Shown piece after piece: positions 1 to 5,028 of a DNA stretch of 5,028 bases (position 1 is the stretch's first letter; every line of letters starts with the position of its first letter). The translations under genes were made by a program, and so were the position numbers. The notes beneath the pieces are model-generated. The model searched no databases and was not told the DNA's origin. It saw only the letters and a program-made list of their open reading frames with translations. Source of the stretch: Bacteroides sp. (GTDB lineage Bacteria > Bacteroidota > Bacteroidia > Bacteroidales > Bacteroidaceae); NCBI GenBank assembly GCA_019412865.1, contig DXOJ01000452.1, positions 1 to 5,028 of the forward strand, given 5' to 3'.

Positions 1-2
1 AA

Positions 3-1367
3 ACACAGGTTTTTACACGTGCCCCACTGTTTCTCGATGTCACCGGGCGCAATGACTGGTCGTCTACCCTGCCGAAAAGTAACCGTTCTTTCTTCTATCC
101 GTCGGTCAGCGTCAGTGCAGTGATGAACGAGTGGTTCACGTTGCCGGAACAGATCAGTCTGTTGAAAGTGAGAGGTTCGCTGGCACAGGTGGGCAATGAC
201 ACAGACCCTTACAAGACATCGCCCTATTATGGCACGAGCGATTTCCCCGGCTCGGCCATCGTATCTTCTACGCTCTATAATCAGGATTTCAAACCGGAGA
301 TTTCGACCAATTACGAAACGGGATTCGACTTCCGTATGTTTCACAACCGCATCGGACTCGATTTCACGTTCTATTATAACCGCACCAAAAACCAGATTCT
401 GGATGCTCCGATGGACCCGACCACAGGTTACAGCAAAGCTACCATCAATTCGGGATGCGTCCGCAACCGCGGTTACGAAATCCAGTTGGACGTTACTCCG
501 GTAGTCAGCAGGGATTTCCGATGGAACGCTACTTTCACCTGGTCTAAGAACGAGAACCGGATTCTCTCACTGGCGGAAGGGGCGGATGAGAACCAGTTAA
601 TCAGCAGTATCGGTAGTGTGTCTATCATCGGACGTGTGGGTGGAACTACGGGCGATCTCTGGGGATATAAACTGGTACGCGACCCGGAAGGAAATGTGGT
701 CATCAACGACAACGGATTGCCCGAACGTTCGGGAGAGATCGAATACGTCGGCACGGCCTATCCGAAATGGAAAGCCGGACTGTATAACGAATTTTCTTAT
801 AAGAACTTCACGCTTAGCGTCCTGCTCGACGGACAAGTGGGAGGTAAAATGTACTCGCACTCGCACCACAAAATGACGGAACAGGGAAAACTGCAACATA
901 CCCTGAACGGACGTCTGCCGGGAACGGAATTTTATATGTCGAAAGACGACCCGCGCATCGCTGCCGCCGGACTTTCACCACAAGACGGGATGTACATGAT
1001 TGCCCCGGGAACGGTGAAGAACGATGACGGAACTTACTCGCCAAACACCAAAGTGGTGACCGTGGAAAGTTATTATAAGGAATATTACCGGATGGCCAAT
1101 GTGGAAACTAACACGTTCGACACTTCATTCCTCAAGTTGCGCGAAATGAGACTGGAGTACAAGTTGCCGAACAGCACACTGAAGAAAACACCGTTCAGCA
1201 AAGCATCGGTGGCACTCTACGCACGCAACCTGTTCTGTATCACCGACTATCCTCTGTTCGACCCCGAATCTGCCGCCCTCAACGGAAGTTCGATGGTGAC
1301 CGGTGTGGAGACGGGCTCACTGCCTACGGCACGTACTTTCGGACTGAATATTAACGTATCTTTTTAA
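3..1367 (+). CDS. SusC-like TonB-dependent outer-membrane transporter, C-terminal part (5' end outside window)
   Basis: Outer-membrane beta-barrel of the SusC/RagA family, which imports large nutrients with TonB energy under a SusD lid. The frame is open from the window edge, so about 455 residues are visible; family members run about 1000 residues, so the signal peptide, N-terminal extension, TonB box and plug are missing. The GTG at 120 is not the start: the upstream codons already encode the family segment DVTGRNDWSSTLP (about 36-74). Other hallmarks are NRGYEIQLD (about 468-494), AYPKWKAGLYNEFSY, SFLKLREMRLEYKLP (1125-1169) and ARNLFCITDYPLFDPESAA (1221-1277). The protein ends in NVSF; a C-terminal Phe is the usual BAM-recognised end of an outer-membrane barrel. 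The SusD-like lipoprotein follows 10 nt later, as expected for a complex made from one transcript. Family assignment is firm. The substrate cannot be read from this fragment. Confidence 0.95.
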   Translation, partial: TQVFTRAPLFLDVTGRNDWSSTLPKSNRSFFYPSVSVSAVMNEWFTLPEQISLLKVRGSLAQVGNDTDPYKTSPYYGTSDFPGSAIVSSTLYNQDFKPEISTNYETGFDFRMFHNRIGLDFTFYYNRTKNQILDAPMDPTTGYSKATINSGCVRNRGYEIQLDVTPVVSRDFRWNATFTWSKNENRILSLAEGADENQLISSIGSVSIIGRVGGTTGDLWGYKLVRDPEGNVVINDNGLPERSGEIEYVGTAYPKWKAGLYNEFSYKNFTLSVLLDGQVGGKMYSHSHHKMTEQGKLQHTLNGRLPGTEFYMSKDDPRIAAAGLSPQDGMYMIAPGTVKNDDGTYSPNTKVVTVESYYKEYYRMANVETNTFDTSFLKLREMRLEYKLPNSTLKKTPFSKASVALYARNLFCITDYPLFDPESAALNGSSMVTGVETGSLPTARTFGLNINVSF

Positions 1368-1377
1368 ACACTGACTT

Positions 1378-2856
1378 ATGAAAACCAATAAACTTTTCAA
1401 AAATATAGTATGGGGAATGACTTTGTGCGGAGCTCTCTGCACGACTTCCTGCACCAGCTTCGACGAACTCAATACAGACCCCACCCGCATGGATGAGGTG
1501 AATCCCGGCACGCTGCTCAACCCGATTTTATACGAAACATCGGTCTACAACTGGAAACGCTACAACAGCTATACCTACGACCTGATGCAATGCGCCGTAT
1601 CTACCAGCAGCACCAACGGTGTGGGATGGTGGTATATGACGGACAGCGAAGGAGACGGCACATGGACTACTTATTATAAATGGATCAACAACGCCAAAGA
1701 GATGATGCGCCTCACCGGAAAATTGCCGGAAGCCTCCAAACAACCCAACTACGATGCTATATCGCTGACTTTGCAATGTTGGTTATACCAGATTCTGACG
1801 GATGCCTTCGGTGATATTCCGATGAGCGAAGCCTGCTCCGCCGACGAGGGAATACTTGCACCGAAGTTCGACACCCAGCAGCAGGTGTACCAACAGATTA
1901 TCGACAATCTGAAAACAGCTAACGAGTTGTTCGACAAAGCTAACGGGTTGATCTACAACCAATCGGGCGAAATGTTGTACAAGACGTCCAAAGGGGATGC
2001 AACCGGTATTTTGAAATGGAAGAAGTTCTGCAACTCGCTCCGTCTGCGTGCACTGCTCCGGGTGATCGACGTGCCGGAATTCAACGCGAAACAGGAGCTG
2101 CGTACCATGCTGACCGATCCCGCCACTTATCCGGTATTCGAATCGAACGATGATGCTGCCCTGCTTGCCATCAGCGGAACTTATCCGGAGGAAGCTCCGC
2201 TCACCCGTCCACAGGATTTCACTTCTTATGTTCAGATTTCAGAGTTCTTTGTTAATCTGCTGAAAGGTTGGAACGATCCCCGTCTGCAGGTGTATGCAAC
2301 ACAGGTCACTCTCCCCGACCAGACTAAAGATTATGTGGGTTTGCCCAGCGGTTATCAGGCGTTGCCTTCAATCACTGCTTCGGGACTGAATCAGGAAATG
2401 GCGAAGGCACCTATGAAACTTGCCATGATGCCTTATGCCGAAGTGGAATTCATCAAAGCGGAATTACTGAAAAAAGGAGTGATCGACGGAGGAAGTAGCG
2501 CTGCCAAAGAGGCTTATCAGAAGGGAGTGCAGGCGGCTATCGAACAGTGGGGACAGAAAATGCCTGACCATTATTTTGAAAATCCGGAAGCTGCTTATGA
2601 TGATACGCTGGAACGAATCATGAACCAGAAGTTTGTCGCACTGTTCTTCTGCGATTATCAGCAGTGGTTTGAATATAACCGTACTGGTTTTCCTGTGTTA
2701 CCTGTGGGGCCCGGCATCGCAAATGCTAATAACAAAATGCCGAAACGCTTTAAATATCCATCTGCTCTGCAGCGTACTAATCTGAAGAATTATCAGGCGG
2801 CTAAAGCGAACATGGGAGGCGATGACTTCCATATCCGACTGATGTGGCAGCAATAA
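1378..2856 (+). CDS. SusD/RagB-like outer-membrane lipoprotein (SusD-like_2 type)
   Basis: Surface lipoprotein that binds substrate and caps the partner SusC barrel. Its 492 residues are within the family's usual length. Residues 1-24 form a lipoprotein signal (Lys-rich start, hydrophobic core, lipobox TTSC), with Cys25 as the lipidated residue. The following TSFDE is acidic, loosely like Bacteroidota lipoprotein export signals that send the protein to the cell surface. Family motifs in order: FDELNTDPT (28-36), LTDAFGDIPMSEA (140-152), WKKFCNSLRLRALLR (214-228), YAEVEFIKAEL (353-363), FFCDYQQWFEYNRTGFP (423-439) and MPKRFKYPSALQRTNLKNYQ (454-473). These fit the SusD-like_2 subgroup (PF12771) better than classical starch SusD; the subgroup is judged from memory of the motifs. 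The start is ATG at 1378, directly before the signal peptide; the 10-nt gap to susC contains no strong Shine-Dalgarno, normal for Bacteroides. Aromatic residues (for example WWYMTD at 84-89) could line the ligand site, which is inference. Confidence 0.95.
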   Translation: MKTNKLFKNIVWGMTLCGALCTTSCTSFDELNTDPTRMDEVNPGTLLNPILYETSVYNWKRYNSYTYDLMQCAVSTSSTNGVGWWYMTDSEGDGTWTTYYKWINNAKEMMRLTGKLPEASKQPNYDAISLTLQCWLYQILTDAFGDIPMSEACSADEGILAPKFDTQQQVYQQIIDNLKTANELFDKANGLIYNQSGEMLYKTSKGDATGILKWKKFCNSLRLRALLRVIDVPEFNAKQELRTMLTDPATYPVFESNDDAALLAISGTYPEEAPLTRPQDFTSYVQISEFFVNLLKGWNDPRLQVYATQVTLPDQTKDYVGLPSGYQALPSITASGLNQEMAKAPMKLAMMPYAEVEFIKAELLKKGVIDGGSSAAKEAYQKGVQAAIEQWGQKMPDHYFENPEAAYDDTLERIMNQKFVALFFCDYQQWFEYNRTGFPVLPVGPGIANANNKMPKRFKYPSALQRTNLKNYQAAKANMGGDDFHIRLMWQQ

Positions 2857-2919
2857 ATGAATGTGTCGGTCACCAAGATTGCGGCAATAATTATCATTTC
2901 AATCAATCTTTAAAATTCA
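2857..2919 (+). other. AT-rich intergenic gap with weak inverted repeat
   Basis: This 63-nt spacer between the SusD-like gene and the small secreted-protein gene contains a 7-bp perfect inverted repeat, AAGATTG at 2875-2881 and CAATCTT at 2904-2910, separated by 22 nt. I see no Bacteroides-type promoter (TTTG at -33 with TAnnTTTG at -7) and no GC-rich hairpin with a T-run, so the downstream genes are probably read from the susC/susD transcript. The repeat could be an RNA-processing or attenuation element that lowers downstream expression, or chance in AT-rich DNA. Confidence 0.3.
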
Positions 2920-3483
2920 ATGAATATGAAAAGAATAATCAGTATGGCTGTTGTGTTAGTTATAACGATGGCAGCAACGGCGCAAAAAGGAGAGCTCGCC
3001 ATGAACGAGAATATCTCCGGAAAAAACCATATTTCCAAAAACGAAAAAGAAGCTACTCCCGTAGGCAAAAAGCCGAAAGCGGTGTTTATATTCGACGTGT
3101 ATGGAGAAATCCCGACTACCAAACCAGTGTTTGAAGCGGAACATTATCTGGGGAGTGACATTACCGGAAAATGGAATACTTTCATCCAGAATTATACGCA
3201 TGAGTATGATGTAACAATCGGATTTACGGATTCTTCGGTCGAAATTTTGAAGCCTTCTATTTACAAGGCGGTTAATAAGGTGAATAAATATTATAAGAAG
3301 GCATTGAAGAAAGAAGAGGTGAGCCGGGAAGTTGCTACATTCAACATGGGTCATATTCTGGATTGCGCCAATGTGATGTGTTTCGATGATAACAGCAAGT
3401 CTTTTGAGGAGGCTCTCAAGTCGGCAGATGAACCGGAAGAAATTATCGCATTATTCAATCAGGTTACTTTAAGAAAGTTATAA
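2920..3483 (+). CDS. Small secreted protein of unknown function
   Basis: I do not recognise this family. It is 187 residues with a clear Sec signal peptide: basic MNMKR, hydrophobic residues about 7-18, and an A-T-A site predicting cleavage before Gln22. There is no lipobox, so a periplasmic or exported location is likely. The mature N-terminus (23-53) is Lys/Glu/Asn-rich and probably flexible. A beta-like segment KAVFIFDVYGEIP follows (53-65), then a Tyr/Lys-rich helical stretch (about 113-135) and an acidic helical tail (158-180). Two cysteines, C149 and C154 (DCANVMC), could form a disulfide; a His at 145 and acidic residues lie nearby. The start could equally be ATG at 2926 (MKRIIS), losing two residues; neither has a strong ribosome-binding site. 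The coding region is real: it has a signal peptide, and its stop lies 3 nt before the phosphoesterase start, which suggests translational coupling. GC is lower than in the neighbours. The role is unknown; a partner or accessory of the phosphoesterase is inference. Confidence 0.8.
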   Translation: MNMKRIISMAVVLVITMAATAQKGELAMNENISGKNHISKNEKEATPVGKKPKAVFIFDVYGEIPTTKPVFEAEHYLGSDITGKWNTFIQNYTHEYDVTIGFTDSSVEILKPSIYKAVNKVNKYYKKALKKEEVSREVATFNMGHILDCANVMCFDDNSKSFEEALKSADEPEEIIALFNQVTLRKL

Positions 3484-3486
3484 GCA

Positions 3487-4923
3487 ATGAAAAAGATCAA
3501 TTTTAGAAAAACGCTGTTTGCAGCGGTTTTGCTTTTCCAGCTGAACGCTATTGCCGCCTTTGGTCAGACGGTGGTGAAAGGTAGTGTGAAAGATAATACA
3601 GGTAAACCCATCAGCGGTGTAGTGGTGACAGACGGGGCACATTTCAATACGACTGATGCAGAAGGAAATTATGTTCTGAACACTGATCCGACACGTTATC
3701 CAATGGTTTACATCTCTACTCCGGCAACGTATGAGCTTCCTTCCAAAGAGGGGATAGCCGATGGTTTCTATCAATATCTGGATGCCGGGAAAAGCGAAAA
3801 CCAATGTGACTTCGTATTGACTAAACGGCAGAAGCCGGTGGATGAATTTGTCTACATCGTCCTTTCCGACCCGCAAGTGAGAAACGAAAAGCAACTGGAC
3901 CGCTTCCGCACGGAAACAGTGCCCGACCTGAAACAGACTGCCGACTCACTAAAGAACTTCGAAATCGTCGGCATGGGACTGGGGGATCTGGTGTGGGATG
4001 CCATGAATCTGTACGCTCCTTACCGGCAAGCGGTGTCCAACTTAGGAATGACGATGTTCCAACTGATGGGAAACCACGACTTCAACCTGCTCTACAAATC
4101 TATAACGCAGACGGATCATCCGGCGGATGGTTATGGGGAACAGAATTATTATCAGTCATTCGGCCCGGCCAACTATTCATTCAATATCGGTAAAGTGCAT
4201 GTGATAGCAATGAAGGATATTGATTACGACGGCAACAAGAAATACACGGAACGCTTCACGCCGGAAGATTTGGACTGGTTGAGAAAAGATTTAAGTTATG
4301 TGCCTAAAGGAAATATCGTGTTCCTGAACGTTCACGCTCCAGTAGCTAATAACACGGTAGCTGCGGGGGGAAATGCGCGCAACGCCAATGCGCTTTTCCA
4401 ACTGTTAAGGCCTTACCAAGTACATATTTTCTCCGGACACACGCACTTTTATGAAAATCAGTTGCCCGCTCCTACCATTTACGAACATAATATCGGGGCT
4501 GCTTGCGGCGCATGGTGGGCAGGACACGTGAATCGTTGCGGAGCACCGAACGGTTATCTGGTGGTACAAGTGAAAGGTGATGATGTGAAATGGCGTTACA
4601 AGGCAACAGGGTGTTCGCCGGACTATCAGTTCCGGCTTTACCAACCGGGAGAGTTTGAAAGCCAGAAAGACTATGTGGTAGCCAATATCTGGGATTGGGA
4701 CTGGACGTATACGGTAAACTGGTACGAAGATGAAGTGTTGAAAGGTGCTATGCAGACTTTTGACGATGAGGATCAGGATTATATCAATATGGTAAAGGGA
4801 AAGAAAACGGGTTATCACACACGCCATCTTTTCCGTGCACAGCCTTCCAAAGATGCAAAATCTGTCAAGGTGGTGGTTAAGAATCGTTTCGGGGAGATAT
4901 TCACGGAAGAGATAAAACTGTAG
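3487..4923 (+). CDS. Secreted calcineurin-like metallophosphoesterase (three-domain MetallophosN / Metallophos / MetallophosC architecture)
   Basis: Predicted two-metal phosphoesterase cleaving phosphate mono- or diesters outside the cytoplasm; the substrate is unknown. Residues 1-26 are a Sec signal peptide (MKKINFRK, hydrophobic core, AFG before Gln27). Residues about 28-112 resemble the MetallophosN/carboxypeptidase-regulatory-like beta-sandwich (VKGSVKDNTGKPISGVVVTD). The catalytic domain spans about 120-325 and shows the metallophosphoesterase motifs: D128-P-Q130 (in place of the usual D-x-H), G166-D167 with D171, G195-N-H197-D198, H283 (NVHAPV) and G317-H318-T-H320. Residues about 340-478 match the C-terminal MetallophosC domain, including the aromatic segment NIWDWDWTYTVNWYEDE (400-416). 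Length and domain order fit the Bacteroidota family. All metal and catalytic positions except the Gln substitution are intact, so it should be active. ATG 3487 is chosen because the signal peptide begins there; it lies 3 nt after the upstream stop. Last plus-strand gene of the operon. Confidence 0.93.
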   Translation: MKKINFRKTLFAAVLLFQLNAIAAFGQTVVKGSVKDNTGKPISGVVVTDGAHFNTTDAEGNYVLNTDPTRYPMVYISTPATYELPSKEGIADGFYQYLDAGKSENQCDFVLTKRQKPVDEFVYIVLSDPQVRNEKQLDRFRTETVPDLKQTADSLKNFEIVGMGLGDLVWDAMNLYAPYRQAVSNLGMTMFQLMGNHDFNLLYKSITQTDHPADGYGEQNYYQSFGPANYSFNIGKVHVIAMKDIDYDGNKKYTERFTPEDLDWLRKDLSYVPKGNIVFLNVHAPVANNTVAAGGNARNANALFQLLRPYQVHIFSGHTHFYENQLPAPTIYEHNIGAACGAWWAGHVNRCGAPNGYLVVQVKGDDVKWRYKATGCSPDYQFRLYQPGEFESQKDYVVANIWDWDWTYTVNWYEDEVLKGAMQTFDDEDQDYINMVKGKKTGYHTRHLFRAQPSKDAKSVKVVVKNRFGEIFTEEIKL

Positions 4924-4932
4924 TTTTATTTC
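4909..4932 (+). terminator. Hairpin folding across the phosphoesterase stop codon, candidate operon terminator
   Basis: GAGATAAAACT (4909-4919) pairs with AGTTTTATTTC (4922-4932): 11 pairs including one G-U, with the TAG stop codon (4921-4923) at the apex. The innermost pair probably opens to give a 4-nt loop. The right arm is itself U-rich (UUUUAUUU), resembling an A-tract/U-tract terminator, and no plus-strand gene follows. The stem is AU-rich and there is no separate U-run after it, so it would be weak. It might instead act as a 3'-end stabiliser. The pairing is directly visible; the function is inferred. Confidence 0.4.
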
Positions 4933-4965
4933 AGTCTGTTTATACTGGTAGTAATTATACTAAGA

Positions 4966-4992
4966 TTATACCGGGTAACTACTCAGGTATAA
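4966..4992. terminator. Inverted repeat in the convergent 3' region, possible bidirectional terminator
   Basis: TTATACC (4966-4972) and GGTATAA (4986-4992) form a perfect 7-bp stem around a 13-nt loop. A smaller stem, TAGTA/TACTA, sits just upstream (4949-4953 and 4958-4962). The hexamer TTATAC occurs three times (4940, 4955, 4966). The position between the end of the operon and a possible convergent gene suits a shared terminator, but neither strand shows a clean T-run after the stem. It could also be chance in AT-rich DNA. Confidence 0.22.
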
Positions 4993-5028
4993 AGTCATAT
5001 TGATACTTCTCACTGTTCAAGAACAGCA
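4979..5028 (-). CDS. Possible C-terminal end of a convergent gene (partial, entering from right edge)
   Basis: On the minus strand one frame is open from the window edge for 15 codons, LFLNSEKYQYDFIPE, and stops at TAG (4979-4981). The other two minus frames stop within the first six codons. The peptide looks protein-like (alternating polar and aromatic residues), and a convergent gene would explain why the plus-strand operon ends here, but 15 codons are too few to name a family or exclude chance. If real, the gene's start and body lie beyond the window. Confidence 0.3.
   Translation of the reverse strand, partial: LFLNSEKYQYDFIPE
5013..5026. repeat. 14-bp inverted repeat CTGTTC-AA-GAACAG
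   Basis: Six-base arms, CTGTTC and GAACAG, are perfect reverse complements around a 2-nt centre. The symmetry is directly visible. It lies inside the possible minus-strand reading frame (codons for LFLNS), so it may simply be coding sequence; otherwise it has the form of a dimeric regulator operator. The spacer is too short for a stable RNA loop unless the inner pair opens. Confidence 0.3.

Noticed and set aside
120..122. GTG as the start of the SusC-like protein
   Set aside because: The frame is open upstream to the window edge and encodes conserved SusC barrel sequence, so this is an internal Val codon.
2844..3134. Plus-strand open frame of 96 codons bridging the susD end and the small secreted-protein gene
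   Set aside because: It overlaps both real genes in another frame, needs a non-ATG start, and has no signal peptide or recognisable domain.
2956..3354. Minus-strand open frame of 132 codons opposite the small secreted-protein gene
   Set aside because: The plus-strand frame has a signal peptide and operon spacing; the antisense product has neither and looks like a shadow.
3466..3478. Small hairpin ACTTT-AAG-AAAGT just upstream of the phosphoesterase start
   Set aside because: It has only five A/T-rich pairs inside the coding sequence of the upstream gene; too weak to claim translational control.
3478..3894. Minus-strand open frame of 138 codons opposite the phosphoesterase 5' end
   Set aside because: It lies antisense to a firmly identified gene, is Cys/His/Ile-rich as expected of a reverse-frame shadow, and shows no domain.
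4405..4827. Minus-strand open frame of 140 codons opposite the phosphoesterase 3' end
   Set aside because: It is antisense to conserved catalytic and C-terminal-domain sequence, and its protein is low-quality with no motif.

Overview
The window looks like a Bacteroides-type (Bacteroidales) chromosome. The evidence is a SusC/SusD pair with a Bacteroidota-style lipoprotein signal, weak or absent Shine-Dalgarno sequences, moderate GC, and a periplasmic or surface phosphoesterase of a family common in gut Bacteroides. No species is claimed.

Layout, left to right, all on the plus strand. (1) Positions 3-1367 are the C-terminal ~455 residues of a SusC-like TonB-dependent outer-membrane transporter; its plug domain and start lie upstream of the window. 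(2) Positions 1378-2856 are a complete SusD-like surface lipoprotein (SusD-like_2 type), 10 nt after susC. (3) Positions 2857-2919 are a short AT-rich gap with a weak inverted repeat and no recognisable promoter. (4) Positions 2920-3483 are a small secreted protein of unknown function (187 aa), lower in GC than its neighbours. (5) Positions 3487-4923 are a secreted calcineurin-like metallophosphoesterase (478 aa) with an N-terminal beta-sandwich, a central catalytic domain and a C-terminal accessory domain. It starts 3 nt after the stop of the small gene. (6) Positions 4924-5028 hold no plus-strand gene. A hairpin folds around the phosphoesterase stop codon, two further inverted repeats follow, and the possible last 15 or so codons of a convergent minus-strand gene enter from the right edge.

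The four plus-strand genes read as one operon: a SusCD uptake pair importing an unidentified oligomeric substrate, plus a secreted phosphoesterase that could remove phosphate from that substrate or its products, plus an unknown secreted partner. The SusCD/phosphoesterase combination suggests a phosphorylated ligand (for example a phospho-glycan, phospholipid head group or similar), but that is inference from gene order. No glycoside hydrolase, sensor, sigma/anti-sigma pair, RNA gene, insertion sequence or CRISPR is visible here. Overall this is a fairly ordinary polysaccharide-utilisation-type locus. The least explained element is the 187-aa protein.
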